DNA of 64,000 bases from Roseburia hominis (GCA_021771815.1 JAETOE010000001.1:155989-219988), one strand, 5' to 3'; counted from the first letter of the stretch, positions 46,797 to 54,943 are shown. Notes: generated by a model not told the origin, from the sequence alone. Numbers and translations are program-made.

Positions 46797-47321
46797 ATGT
46801 CTATGAAAATTAATTTTCGAATAAAAAAAGGAATTATCGGCGCAGTCTGCGCCGTTATCCTCGTTTTGCTGGATCAGCTTACCAAGAGGCTCGCCGTGAC
46901 ACATCTGATGAATCAGGAACCGTTTATTATATGGGACGGCGTCTTTGAACTGCGCTACCTGGAAAACCGCGGCTCGGCATTCGGCATGATGCAGAATAAG
47001 CTTGCAATTCTTATTCCGCTGACCGTGGTTGTCTGTATCGCGATTTTATATATTTATCTCTGGCGTATTCCGAACAATCGACGTTTTCGTTGGCTGGATG
47101 TGACAGCCGTCCTTTTTCTGGCAGGGGCAGTCGGCAATTTTATTGACCGCATTGCGCAGGGGTACGTTGTAGATTTTTTTTATTTTATACTGATTGATTT
47201 CCCAATCTTTAACGTGGCGGATATCTACGTTGTCGTGGCGGCTTTTCTTTTGTTGGCGCTTTGCCTTTTCTATTATAAGGAAGAGGATTTTGAGGTGATT
47301 TTTCCTTCCAAGAAGGAGTAG
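46797..47321 (+). CDS. lspA: Lipoprotein signal peptidase (SPase II)
   Basis: Aspartic membrane protease that cleaves lipoprotein signal peptides. Four membrane spans and both catalytic Asp motifs are present: AVGNFIDR and FNVADIYV. LDQLTKRLA and ENRGSAFGM are also conserved. 174 residues. AAAGGA lies at the end of aroB, 3 bases separate the genes. Confidence 0.95.
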   Translation: MSMKINFRIKKGIIGAVCAVILVLLDQLTKRLAVTHLMNQEPFIIWDGVFELRYLENRGSAFGMMQNKLAILIPLTVVVCIAILYIYLWRIPNNRRFRWLDVTAVLFLAGAVGNFIDRIAQGYVVDFFYFILIDFPIFNVADIYVVVAAFLLLALCLFYYKEEDFEVIFPSKKE

Positions 47322-47326
47322 TTTAT

Positions 47327-48250
47327 ATGAAAACAGAAACATTTGGGGCAGGAATCGAATATGAAGGAGAGCGGCTTGACCGATATTTGAATCTCATTTT
47401 CAGTGAGACAGACGCGGCACAGTCGCGCTCCTTTTTTCAAAAGTTAATCAAAGACGGACACGTGACCGTGGACGGACAGCCGCAGAAGGCAGGCTATCGT
47501 CTCAAGGCGGACGACGTGATTTCCGTTGAAATCCCTGACGCCGTCGCAACGCCGATTCTCCCGGAGAATATTCCGCTCGATATTCTGTACGAGGACGATG
47601 ATCTTCTCGTCGTAAATAAGCCGAAGGGGATGGTCGTACACCCGTCTGCGGGACATTATTCCGGCACACTTGTAAACGCTGTCATGTATCACTGCAAGGA
47701 CAGTTTGTCCGGCATCAACGGGGAAATCCGTCCCGGTATCGTCCACCGTATTGATATGGATACAACAGGTTCGCTGATTGTCTGCAAGAACGATGAAAGT
47801 CACGTCTTTATCGCCGAACAGATCAAAGAACATTCGGTCAACCGCAGATACCGCGGCATTGTCTGCGGGGTTGTAAAAGACGATGAGGGAACGATCGACG
47901 CACCGATCGGACGCCATCCCATAGAGCGCAAGAAGATGGCTGTCAACGAAAAGAACGGTAAGCGCGCCGTCACGCATTATAAAGTGCTGGAACGTTTCGA
48001 GCGTTACACTTATATGGAATTTGCCTTGGAGACAGGGCGCACCCATCAGATTCGCGTACACATGGCAAGTACCGGACATCCGCTGCTCGGCGACGCTTTG
48101 TATTCCAGCGGGAAAAGTCCTTATAAGCTGCAGGGGCAGACACTTCACGCGATGACGATCGGCTTTCTTCATCCGCGCACAAAGAACTATATGGAAGTCA
48201 CTGCGCCTTTGCCGGAATATTTTGAGAAAATATTGAGAGCTTTACGTTAA
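47327..48250 (+). CDS. rluD: RluA/RluD-family pseudouridine synthase
   Basis: Makes pseudouridines in rRNA. An N-terminal S4 domain (ERLDRYLNLIFSETD...) precedes the catalytic domain with HRIDMDTTGSL, whose Asp is the nucleophile, and GRTHQIRVHM. 307 residues. It follows lspA by 5 bases, the usual Firmicutes pair (rluD or ylyB). The exact rRNA sites cannot be told from sequence. Confidence 0.93.
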   Translation: MKTETFGAGIEYEGERLDRYLNLIFSETDAAQSRSFFQKLIKDGHVTVDGQPQKAGYRLKADDVISVEIPDAVATPILPENIPLDILYEDDDLLVVNKPKGMVVHPSAGHYSGTLVNAVMYHCKDSLSGINGEIRPGIVHRIDMDTTGSLIVCKNDESHVFIAEQIKEHSVNRRYRGIVCGVVKDDEGTIDAPIGRHPIERKKMAVNEKNGKRAVTHYKVLERFERYTYMEFALETGRTHQIRVHMASTGHPLLGDALYSSGKSPYKLQGQTLHAMTIGFLHPRTKNYMEVTAPLPEYFEKILRALR

Positions 48251-48325
48251 TTTCAATTAATTCTTTTCCTTTACGGCAAAATGTATTATAATATGATTAT
48301 AGGAATTGGGAAAGGCGGGATATAT

Positions 48326-48955
48326 ATGGGCAACAAAGTCTATACAATCGGAAGAGAATTTGGCAGCGGGGGAAAAGAGGTCGGAGAAAAGCTGGCGCAG
48401 AGGCTCGGAATCAAGCTGTATGATAAGGAATTGCTGCAGCACGCAGCGAAAGAGAGCGGTTTTTGCGAAGAAATCTTTGAGAATCACGACGAAAAGCCGA
48501 CCAACAGCTTTCTATATTCACTGGTGATGGATACTTATTCCATGAACGGTTACAGTTCGGCACCATTTTTGGATATGCCGCTGAACCACAAGGTATTTCT
48601 TGCACAGTTCGACAGTATCAAGAAGATCGCAGCGAAAGAATCCTGCGTAATCGTCGGCAGATGCGCCGATTATGCATTGGCGGAGAATCCTGACTGCATC
48701 AATGTGTTCATTCATGCGGATATGGAGAAGCGAGTCAAACTCGTAAGCAAACGCGGTAATATCACAGAGAACAAGGCGAAAGACCTCATTGTCAAGCAGG
48801 ATAAACAGCGCGCAAGCTATTACAATTATTATACCAGTAAGAAATGGGGAGATTCCCAGAGTTACCATCTGACATTGGATTCCGGAAAGGTCGGCATTGA
48901 CGGCTGTGTTGAAATGATTTTGAAGTTCCGTGAACTCATGGATGCTGCAAAATAA
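48326..48955 (+). CDS. Cytidylate kinase-like protein
   Basis: A 209-residue P-loop protein of the cytidylate-kinase-like family (distinct from Cmk). The N-terminal TIGREFGSGGKEVGEKLAQRL carries a glycine-rich loop, and CVIVGRCADYAL and the Lys-rich RGNITENKAKDLIVKQDKQRA lid follow. The substrate is unknown. ATG 48326 follows AAAGGCGGG; a TATAAT at 48287 lies just upstream but lacks a good -35 box. Confidence 0.85.
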   Translation: MGNKVYTIGREFGSGGKEVGEKLAQRLGIKLYDKELLQHAAKESGFCEEIFENHDEKPTNSFLYSLVMDTYSMNGYSSAPFLDMPLNHKVFLAQFDSIKKIAAKESCVIVGRCADYALAENPDCINVFIHADMEKRVKLVSKRGNITENKAKDLIVKQDKQRASYYNYYTSKKWGDSQSYHLTLDSGKVGIDGCVEMILKFRELMDAAK

Positions 48956-48977
48956 GTGAACTGAATAATTTTAAATC

Positions 48978-49030
48978 AATCCCCGGCGATTCCTGCGTTT
49001 ATTCGCATGTATTTGCCGGGGATTATTTTT
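48978..49030 (+). terminator. Terminator of the cytidylate-kinase-like gene
   Basis: A perfect 10-bp stem AATCCCCGGC/GCCGGGGATT (48978-48987 with 49015-49024) is followed by ATTTTT. It separates the operon from the toxin locus. Confidence 0.85.
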
Positions 49031-49055
49031 ATCCGTTCTGGGTGCGTTAAAAGTA

Positions 49056-49085
49056 TTGCTTACAAAGTGGTTAGCGTGGTAATAT
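49056..49085 (+). promoter_or_regulatory. Candidate toxin promoter
   Basis: TTGCTT (49056-49061), 18 bases, TAATAT (49080-49085). Transcription would begin near 49092, giving a leader of about 38 bases that contains the sequestering hairpin. Confidence 0.45.
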
Positions 49086-49102
49086 TCTATACGTGGGAAC
49101 GG

Positions 49103-49122
49103 TTCCCCTTGAGAAAGGGGGA
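49103..49122 (+). promoter_or_regulatory. Hairpin hiding the toxin ribosome binding site
   Basis: TTCCCCTT (49103-49110) pairs with AAGGGGGA (49115-49122) around a GAGA tetraloop, with one wobble pair. The whole Shine-Dalgarno stretch AAGGGGGAG is in the 3' arm. Such blocking is a known mode of translation control in type I toxin mRNAs. Confidence 0.65.
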
Positions 49123-49129
49123 GATGCCT

Positions 49130-49228
49130 ATGCAGTATGTTACATATGATAGTCTTATCCAAATAGGATTATTTATCGTAGCTTTAATAGGTCTTGTGTA
49201 CAAGATAAGTCATAACGACAAAAAATAA
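49130..49228 (+). CDS. Small holin-like toxin (type I TA candidate)
   Basis: A 32-residue peptide, MQYVTYDSLIQIGLFIV then ALIGLVYKISHNDKK: a short polar start with Tyr-Asp/Glu-x-Leu, one membrane span, and a basic Lys-rich tail. This is the plan of the putative holin-like toxins of Firmicutes, whose start usually reads (S/V)TYEAL. ATG 49130 lies 7 bases after AAGGGGGAG; ATG 49124 is too close to it. The gene has its own promoter, a blocked ribosome binding site, and a terminator shared with a convergent antisense transcript. Confidence 0.7.
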   Translation: MQYVTYDSLIQIGLFIVALIGLVYKISHNDKK

Positions 49229-49264
49229 CCGCCCCAGTCTGGAAAACTAAGCGGTTATTTTTTG
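49219..49264. terminator. Bidirectional terminator shared by toxin and antitoxin RNAs
   Basis: AAATAACCGC (49223-49232) pairs with GCGGTTATTT (49251-49260), 18-base loop, with T-runs on both strands (TTTTTT after the stem in either reading). The stem starts within the toxin stop codon. Confidence 0.8.
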
Positions 49265-49303
49265 TCGTTTAAACGTTCAAGGGGCAACCCAGTACCACTT
49301 GTT
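49219..49303 (-). ncRNA. Candidate antisense antitoxin RNA
   Basis: A near-consensus minus-strand promoter ends at 49310, so transcription would start near 49303 and stop at the shared terminator near 49219, an RNA of about 85 bases. It is complementary to the 3' end of the toxin mRNA over about 45 bases, the layout of txpA/RatA-type loci. The existence of the RNA is inferred from promoter, terminator and overlap. Confidence 0.55.
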
Positions 49304-49309
49304 GAACAT

Positions 49310-49338
49310 ATTATAACCATCTGGATAATAAAAATCAA
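49310..49338 (-). promoter_or_regulatory. Promoter of the antitoxin RNA
   Basis: On the minus strand TTGATT (49333-49338), 17 bases, and a perfect TATAAT (49310-49315). No protein start with a binding site follows, so the transcript is probably non-coding. Confidence 0.65.
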
Positions 49339-49578
49339 GCTAATCGAAAATATCTTTAAAAATAACTTTTCAACGTATAGATAAGCACGATAAGTTTTAG
49401 CCGCCGCAAAATAATCCAGGATCTCCGGCGGTAAAAAAAACATAACTATTCGTTAAACTTGTGTTTTGCGAATAAAGCATTGCATCTATCATCAAATAAT
49501 GTTATAATAAATATAGGAAAAAGTACGTTACTTTCACATAACTATTGTGGCGATACGCTTCTTCTTCTTTTGCACATT
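49339..49578. other. AT-rich gap with an orphan promoter
   Basis: Between the antitoxin promoter and dtd no credible gene is seen. A CCGCCG/CGGCGG dyad (49401-49406 with 49426-49431) is present without a T-run. A minus-strand frame from 49443 lacks a ribosome binding site. The only clear signal is a plus-strand promoter at 49480-49508. Confidence 0.5.
49480..49508 (+). promoter_or_regulatory. Orphan plus-strand promoter facing dtd
   Basis: TTGCAT (49480-49485), 17 bases, perfect TATAAT (49503-49508). The next gene downstream, dtd, is on the opposite strand, so a transcript would be antisense to its 3' end. No plus-strand ORF follows. Confidence 0.5.
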
Positions 49579-50028
49579 TTAGCAGATTTCTTCGGAATCA
49601 AGCACGATGGTAAATGGTCCGTCGTTTAACAGCGATATTTTCATGTCGGCGCCAAAGATTCCGCAGGCAGTATCCGGGATCTGTTCCCGGCAGCGCGCGA
49701 TAATATATTCATACAATTCATTCGCAAGCTTTGGATTCCCTGCATTGATAAAGGAAGGACGATTTCCTTTCCGGCAATCTGCATATAACGTAAACTGTGA
49801 AATCAAGAGCAAACCGCCGTTTACATCCTGAAGCGATAAATTTGTTTTGCCCTGTGCGTCCTCAAATATGCGCAGTCCAAGCAGCTTTTTCACCATTTTA
49901 TCTGCAATCTGCGCCGTATCTGTATTTGAAATACCGATCAGCACGAGAAAACCTCCGGCAATTTCTCCGGTGATTTTCTCATCTACGGTACAGGAAGCAT
50001 GGGTTACACGCTGAATTACAAATTTCAT
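49579..50028 (-). CDS. dtd: D-aminoacyl-tRNA deacylase
   Basis: Removes D-amino acids (and Gly from tRNA-Ala) wrongly attached to tRNA. 149 residues with [17 protein letters not shown] and the Gly-cisPro-like [11 protein letters not shown] motif; in most homologues the latter is NxGPVT. AAAGGAG precedes the ATG. It is a single gene with its own promoter, divergent from the TtcA-like gene. Confidence 0.95.
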   Translation of the reverse strand: MKFVIQRVTHASCTVDEKITGEIAGGFLVLIGISNTDTAQIADKMVKKLLGLRIFEDAQGKTNLSLQDVNGGLLLISQFTLYADCRKGNRPSFINAGNPKLANELYEYIIARCREQIPDTACGIFGADMKISLLNDGPFTIVLDSEEIC

Positions 50029-50085
50029 AAATGAATACGCTCCTTTTGTTAAATTATTAACATAGATAAAAAATCTATCTTCGTT

Positions 50086-50114
50086 ATTATAAATTTTTTT
50101 TGAAGCTATTTCAA
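50086..50114 (-). promoter_or_regulatory. dtd promoter
   Basis: On the minus strand TTGAAA (50109-50114), 17 bases that include an A-tract, and TATAAT (50086-50091), about 60 bases before the dtd start. Confidence 0.65.
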
Positions 50115-50131
50115 TCTTTCCGGAGGTTTTT

Positions 50132-50968
50132 ATGGAATTAAAACGCCTTTTGAGTTATACAAGACAGGCAGTTGACGCGTATCAGATGATTGCGCAAAAC
50201 GATCATATTGCAGTCGGTATTTCCGGCGGAAAAGACTCTCTCACTCTTCTGTACGCGCTCGCCTATCTTAAACGCTTTTATCCGAAGCCTTTTGCACTTA
50301 CGGCTATTACAGTTGATCTCGGATACGAAAACTTCGACCTCTCTCCCATTTCTGAACTGTGTGATGGGCTGAAGGTTCCATATTACATTGTCACGACCGA
50401 TATTGCAGGAATCCTCGCAAAGGAAATGTATTCGTCATCGCGGAAGCCCCAATCAGACCAGACGTCGGAAATGCTTCTGACGTCGCGGAAGCCCCAATCA
50501 GACCAAGCGCTGAGCAAAAATGCTGCACAAGGCTCGCCCTGCTCTCTCTGTGCGCGTCTGCGCAAAGGCGCGCTGAACGACAAGGCAATACAGCTTGGCT
50601 GCAACAAAATCGCTTACGCGCATCATATGGACGATATGATCGAGACTGCTTTTCTGTCTATGATCTTCGAGGGACGTTTTTATTCATTTTCACCGATTAC
50701 CCACCTTGACCGTACAAATCTCACCGTCATTCGTCCACTGATGTATGTTTCTGAGGCCGAGATAAAAGGATTTCAGAATAAAATGCAGCTTCCGGTCGCA
50801 AAGAACCCCTGTCCGATGGATGGCAGCACGAAACGGCAATATGTAAAAAATCTGATTCGTCAGATCAATTTAGATCATCCCGGCGCAAAAAAGCGCTTAT
50901 TTCACGCCATTGTGGAAGGAAATATTCCCGGATGGCCGCCGCGCTTTGATTCGTCTATTTCATCTTAA
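50132..50968 (+). CDS. TtcA/TilS-type tRNA-thiolation PP-loop protein with repeat insertion
   Basis: ATP-dependent tRNA sulfur-transfer protein of the TtcA-like group. PP-loop SGGKDS is at residues 31-36, and NPCSLC-type Cys motif ([15 protein letters not shown], about 133-147) and [10 protein letters not shown] follow; [10 protein letters not shown] lies between. 278 residues. Between the third beta-strand and the Cys motif there are about 30 extra residues containing SRKPQSDQ twice, coded by a 23-bp direct repeat around a hairpin. The frame stays open, so the protein is probably made. GGAGG precedes the ATG. Confidence 0.82.
   Translation: MELKRLLSYTRQAVDAYQMIAQNDHIAVGISGGKDSLTLLYALAYLKRFYPKPFALTAITVDLGYENFDLSPISELCDGLKVPYYIVTTDIAGILAKEMYSSSRKPQSDQTSEMLLTSRKPQSDQALSKNAAQGSPCSLCARLRKGALNDKAIQLGCNKIAYAHHMDDMIETAFLSMIFEGRFYSFSPITHLDRTNLTVIRPLMYVSEAEIKGFQNKMQLPVAKNPCPMDGSTKRQYVKNLIRQINLDHPGAKKRLFHAIVEGNIPGWPPRFDSSISS
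50438..50505 (+). repeat. Repeat-hairpin-repeat insertion inside the TtcA-like gene
   Basis: A perfect 23-bp direct repeat starting TCGCGGAAGCCCCAATCAGA occurs at 50438-50460 and 50483-50505. Between the copies is a dyad GACGTC-G-GAA-ATGC-TTC-T-GACGTC (50461-50484). The 45-bp period keeps the reading frame. Confidence 0.85.
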
Positions 50969-50983
50969 GAAAGGAAACAAAAA

Positions 50984-52033
50984 ATGAAAGAAAAAGCGTA
51001 TTACGAAAATGTTAATGTCAAAAATGAAGTAAAGCTTCGACATCTTTTGGAAGAATTGCCGCCGTTCTGCCGCCAGTTCTTTATTGGTATTGAGCCTACA
51101 ACCTCGTCCAGGACAAGAATTGCCTATGCCTATGATATCGGATGCTTTTTTGATTATCTGCACACACAAAATCCAATTTGCCAGAAAATGGAAATCCGGG
51201 AATTTCCGCTTTCCATCCTGGATCAAATTACGCCTATGGATATTGAAGAATATCTTTCCTATTTAAAATATTATGAAAAGGACGGTGTGGAGCACACCAA
51301 TGACGAACGCGGCATCAAGCGAAAACTCGCTTCTCTCCGCTCTTTCTACCGTTACTATTTTAAAAATGAATTGATCCAAAACGATCCCGCCATTAAAGTC
51401 GATATGCCTAAAATCCATGATAAGACGATTATACGGCTTGATATTGACGAGGTCGCACGCCTTCTGGATGAAGTCGAATCAGGAGAAAGTCTGACACCAC
51501 GCCAACAGAAATACCATGACCGTACCAGAACACGGGATCTCGCTATGATGACACTGCTCTTGGGTACCGGCATCCGTGTTTCTGAGTGCGTTGGTCTTGA
51601 TATGGAGGATGTGGATTTCCGCAATAACGGCATTAAAATTCATCGAAAAGGCGGTGCGGAAGTTGTTGTATACTTCGGCGAAGAAGTCCGGACAGCGTTG
51701 CTTGACTATATGGTCGAACGTCAGAAAATCACTGCAGAGGATGGAAGTATTAATGCACTGTTCCTCTCCTTGCAGAACCGCAGGATCAGTGTCCGTTCCG
51801 TGGAAAATATGGTAAAGAAATATTCTAAACTTGTCACCAGCTTAAAACATATTACGCCGCACAAGCTGCGCAGTACCTACGGCACATCCCTCTATCGGGA
51901 AACCGGCGATATCTATCTTGTTGCGGATGTGCTCGGACATAAGGACGTCAATACGACCAGAAAGCATTACGCAGCCATCGACGACGACCGTAGACGGAGC
52001 GCTGCAAAATATGTGAAGCTGCGGGATGTTTAA
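50984..52033 (+). CDS. Tyrosine recombinase, XerS/XerC-like
   Basis: A 349-residue site-specific recombinase with an N-terminal SAM-like DNA-binding domain and a C-terminal catalytic domain holding the full set: Arg in TGIRVSE, Lys in HRKGGAE, His-x-x-Arg in HKLRSTYGT, His in LGHKD and Tyr in TRKHYAAI. Length and the ITPHKLRSTYGTSLYRETGD stretch recall XerS, the single dimer resolvase of streptococci. No mobile-element genes adjoin it, so chromosome-dimer resolution is more likely than phage integration. AAAGGA precedes the ATG. Confidence 0.88.
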   Translation: MKEKAYYENVNVKNEVKLRHLLEELPPFCRQFFIGIEPTTSSRTRIAYAYDIGCFFDYLHTQNPICQKMEIREFPLSILDQITPMDIEEYLSYLKYYEKDGVEHTNDERGIKRKLASLRSFYRYYFKNELIQNDPAIKVDMPKIHDKTIIRLDIDEVARLLDEVESGESLTPRQQKYHDRTRTRDLAMMTLLLGTGIRVSECVGLDMEDVDFRNNGIKIHRKGGAEVVVYFGEEVRTALLDYMVERQKITAEDGSINALFLSLQNRRISVRSVENMVKKYSKLVTSLKHITPHKLRSTYGTSLYRETGDIYLVADVLGHKDVNTTRKHYAAIDDDRRRSAAKYVKLRDV

Positions 52034-52081
52034 ATCCTGATATATTCATGCATGTAGTATACAGATTGACTGACGTGTATA

Positions 52082-53401
52082 TTAAGGAGTACGTTTCCAC
52101 TCCTTGATCGCATCTAACCTCTCTTTTACCGCCTTCTCTGCGCCCTGCGCAGTCGGGCGGTAATATTCTTTATCTCTCAGTGCATCCGGGAGACACTGCA
52201 TCTTGGTGAGCTTATCCTCATAATCGTGCGCATACGCATAGCCTTTTCCGTAATTAAGTTCCTCCATCAGCTTCGTCGGTGCATTGCAGATCTGCAGCGG
52301 AACCGGTTCCGTGCGCATAGTGCGGATATCTTTCTTACTTTCCTCGCATGCCACATACAGGGCATTGGACTTGGGCGCCATGGAAAGATAGACGACGGCT
52401 TGCGCAAGATTCACGTCGCACTCAGGCATTCCGTTAAAATGACATGCCTGATATGCAGCGACCGCAATCCCAAGTGCTTGACTGTCTGCCAGTCCAATAT
52501 CCTCACTGGCGAACCGTATCAGACGTCTGGCAATATAGAGCGGATTCTCCCCGCCCTCCAGCATCCGCTGCATCCAGTAGACCGCCGCATCCGGGTCGGA
52601 GTTGCGCATTGATTTATGAAGCGCAGAAATCAGATTATAGTGCTCCTCTCCGTTCTTGTCATAAAGCAGAGATTTACGGCTGATGCACTGTTCCATGCCC
52701 TCGTCCGTTACGATAATTGTTCCGTTCTCATCAAGATCGCCGTTTAACACCGCCATTTCCAGTGTATTCAGCGCCATGCGTGCATCTCCGTTCGCAACCT
52801 GTGCAACTGCCTGCAACTGTGTCTCTGTCATCCGTATCCGCTGATTGCCGAAGCCGTTCGGGCTTTCTAACGCATGCTTTAAAAGATGAAGCAGATCTTT
52901 CTCCTCAAGCGCCCGAAGGACAAATACCTTACAACGTGAAAGCAACGCCGCATTTACCTCAAAGGAAGGATTCTCTGTCGTCGCACCGATTAGAATAATA
53001 CTTCCTTTCTCCACAAACGGTAAAAATGCATCCTGTTGCGCTTTATTAAAACGATGGATCTCGTCTACGAACAACACTGTCCGAATTCCCATCATCCGGC
53101 TGGCTTCCGCCTGATGCATGACCTCTTTAATTTCCTTGATTCCACTGGTAACTGCACTGAAATTAATAAAATCTGCCTTTGTTCGTCCGGCAATGATACT
53201 TGCAAGCGTCGTCTTTCCCACTCCGGGCGGTCCCCAGAAAATCATGGAAGATATCTGATCCCTCTCAATCAACTGACGCAGCATTCGCCCTTCTCCCAAA
53301 AGGTGTTCCTGCCCCACAAAATCCTTTAGACATTCCGGCCGCAGACGGCTTGCCAGCGGCGCATTTATTTTTCTGTCATCAAATAAAGACATCTGTTCCA
53401 T
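52082..53401 (-). CDS. rarA: Replication-associated AAA+ ATPase RarA
   Basis: Clamp-loader-like ATPase acting at stalled forks (RarA/MgsA, WRNIP1 family). Walker A GPPGVGKTTLA at about residue 52, Walker B LFVDEIHRFNKAQQDAFLP, sensor ATTENPSFEVN. 439 residues. The start ATG 53401 follows GGAGGG and gives MEQMSLFDD; a longer frame to 53530 has no support. It converges with the Xer gene, 48 bases apart. Confidence 0.96.
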   Translation of the reverse strand: MEQMSLFDDRKINAPLASRLRPECLKDFVGQEHLLGEGRMLRQLIERDQISSMIFWGPPGVGKTTLASIIAGRTKADFINFSAVTSGIKEIKEVMHQAEASRMMGIRTVLFVDEIHRFNKAQQDAFLPFVEKGSIILIGATTENPSFEVNAALLSRCKVFVLRALEEKDLLHLLKHALESPNGFGNQRIRMTETQLQAVAQVANGDARMALNTLEMAVLNGDLDENGTIIVTDEGMEQCISRKSLLYDKNGEEHYNLISALHKSMRNSDPDAAVYWMQRMLEGGENPLYIARRLIRFASEDIGLADSQALGIAVAAYQACHFNGMPECDVNLAQAVVYLSMAPKSNALYVACEESKKDIRTMRTEPVPLQICNAPTKLMEELNYGKGYAYAHDYEDKLTKMQCLPDALRDKEYYRPTAQGAEKAVKERLDAIKEWKRTP

Positions 53402-53474
53402 GCTTTTCCCTCCAGCACGTAAACTCATTCCAATGAAGAACAAAAGTGCGCAATAGGATACAATTTCCTGTTTT

Positions 53475-53505
53475 ATAAAAAACGCCCAGGCATTATACCG
53501 GGGCG
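53475..53505 (-). terminator. Terminator of plsC
   Basis: On the minus strand CGCCCCGG pairs with CCTGGGCG (one mismatch) and is followed by TTTTTT. The stem begins within the last codons of the acyltransferase gene. Confidence 0.7.
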
Positions 53506-54227
53506 CTTTTGGGCGGTAATATCTCGTCAATCTTTTCCTGAATACGATCCCTGACTAAAGCCGCGATCTCCTGTGTCTTTAGCTTTCCATATTCATCATA
53601 TAGAATCGGCTTTAAATAGTGCACTTGCGTTGTAACTGGTCCCATCCAGAAACTGTTGAATACCTTGTAGGAATCAATCAACGCAACAGGAATAATAGGC
53701 GCTTTTGTCTTTAGCGCAATTTTAAAGCTCCCTGCCTTGAAGTCGCAGACATGATTTCTGTTATTAAAATCATATCCGCCTTCCGGGAAAAGAATGTAGC
53801 GCTTCCCCGCCTTTACTTCCTCCGACACCTCGTTGATAATCGTAAGTGCCTGACGCACATCCTTCTTGTCCAGGCGCTTTCCCTGTACCAGATCCACAAA
53901 TTCCTTCACAAGAATGGTATTTGATTTCGCCTTGTCCATCACAAGGGAGCAGGGATTCCTGTGTGTATAGATAATGCCGAGTGCATCATATTTCCCTTGA
54001 TGGTTTGGATACATCATATATCCGCCCTCTTCCGGGAGATTCTCAGTTCCAAATGCTCTGGTATGTATTCCGCCTGTGACTTTCATCAGACGAATCACAT
54101 GGCGCGCCAGCTCATAGCGCTCCTCTTCCGAGTACTTCTCCGGATGATCCGCTTCCCGGCGCATCTTAGGTATCATGTAAGGCGCGCGGAAAAGATTCAT
54201 TAATATTACATAGATAAACTTTATCAT
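53493..54227 (-). CDS. plsC: 1-acyl-glycerol-3-phosphate acyltransferase-like
   Basis: Membrane-associated acyltransferase of phospholipid synthesis. 244 residues with the NHQGKYDALG variant of the NHxxxxD box, where Asn replaces the usual start of the box and His-x4-Asp is intact, and FPEGGYDFNN for the glycerol phosphate site. One hydrophobic N-terminal segment. The Shine-Dalgarno (GGAGG) lies unusually far, about 14 bases, from the ATG. Confidence 0.88.
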   Translation of the reverse strand: MIKFIYVILMNLFRAPYMIPKMRREADHPEKYSEEERYELARHVIRLMKVTGGIHTRAFGTENLPEEGGYMMYPNHQGKYDALGIIYTHRNPCSLVMDKAKSNTILVKEFVDLVQGKRLDKKDVRQALTIINEVSEEVKAGKRYILFPEGGYDFNNRNHVCDFKAGSFKIALKTKAPIIPVALIDSYKVFNSFWMGPVTTQVHYLKPILYDEYGKLKTQEIAALVRDRIQEKIDEILPPKSAPV

Positions 54228-54326
54228 ACCAAATACACATCCTCCGTAAACTCATTCCCGTTTACCTATTATAGCGTATTCGGCAGAAAAAGACAACCAA
54301 ACGGAGCCGGACAACAACAGGCAATA

Positions 54327-54821
54327 TTATGTATTATCAATGATCGCTTTAATCTGTGTCGCCATACTGCCCGAATTCATATTACTGTGAATACAAAATC
54401 CCTGCCATGATCCCTTTGTCCCGTTAATGCCGTTATAGAGCTTGATACCGATTCCCGGCCACTCCTTTAAGTTAAAGCTGAAATCATCTATTAAGATATC
54501 ATTCGACTTTACTCCGCCAAAATCGCTCAACGCCTGTGCCTTTGGAGTGCCATAAGAAACATAGATCTGCTTCTCCTCGGGTATGCCGGTATGCTTCCGG
54601 TTCCATTCCCGCTTCTCTGCCTCCGCATAGCCATTGGGGTACACACTGCTCAATATATATATATCATAGGAAGGCTCATCCAACAGTAATTTTAAGGCTC
54701 CAATCACTGTTGAAACCGGCGACCGAGAAATAAAAAAACCCGGTCTTGCCACGATCTCTATTGATGTATTCTCCCATTTTGAGAGCGTTCCGTCCATATC
54801 AAAATATATCCTTCGCTTCAT
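54327..54821 (-). CDS. HAD-family 5'-nucleotidase-like protein
   Basis: A 164-residue HAD hydrolase: the nucleophile motif FDMDGTLS at residues 7-14, YILSSVYPNGYAEAEKREW with motif II and LIDDFSFNLKEW carrying the motif IV Asp pair. It resembles the deoxyribonucleotidase (NT5C) group, but a short form with no cap domain details visible. CAGGAG precedes the ATG. A 25-bp tandem repeat lies directly upstream. Confidence 0.78.
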   Translation of the reverse strand: MKRRIYFDMDGTLSKWENTSIEIVARPGFFISRSPVSTVIGALKLLLDEPSYDIYILSSVYPNGYAEAEKREWNRKHTGIPEEKQIYVSYGTPKAQALSDFGGVKSNDILIDDFSFNLKEWPGIGIKLYNGINGTKGSWQGFCIHSNMNSGSMATQIKAIIDNT

Positions 54822-54844
54822 AAAATGTCTCTCCTGTCTATTCT

Positions 54845-54913
54845 GTCAGATTCGTTCATGACCTGTGCTGTCAAATTCGTTCATGGTCTGTGCCGTTAAA
54901 TTCATTTATGACC
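54845..54913. repeat. 25-bp tandem repeat, 2.8 copies
   Basis: Units at 54845-54869, 54870-54894 and 54895-54913 (partial) share GTYARATTCRTTYATG followed by RYCTGTGCY. They fill the gap between the YneA-like gene and the start of the HAD gene. No spacers are present, so it is not a CRISPR array. Confidence 0.9.
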
Positions 54914-54943
54914 ATATATAGCAGTTCTCCAAAATCCACGTCT

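Noticed and set aside
47444..48172. 242-residue minus-strand frame
   Set aside because: It lies opposite the well-supported rluD gene and shows no family motif.
49255..49443. 62-residue minus-strand frame with a hydrophobic segment near the toxin
   Set aside because: No ribosome binding site precedes its ATG, and it overlaps the antitoxin promoter and RNA.
50132..50968. Pseudogene call for the TtcA-like gene because of its repeat
   Set aside because: The insertion keeps the frame and all catalytic motifs remain.
50984..52033. Phage or element integrase
   Set aside because: No att repeats, excisionase or other mobile genes lie around it, and its length and C-terminus fit a Xer-type resolvase.
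54845..54913. CRISPR array
   Set aside because: The 25-bp units are directly adjacent with no spacers and no cas genes are in the window.
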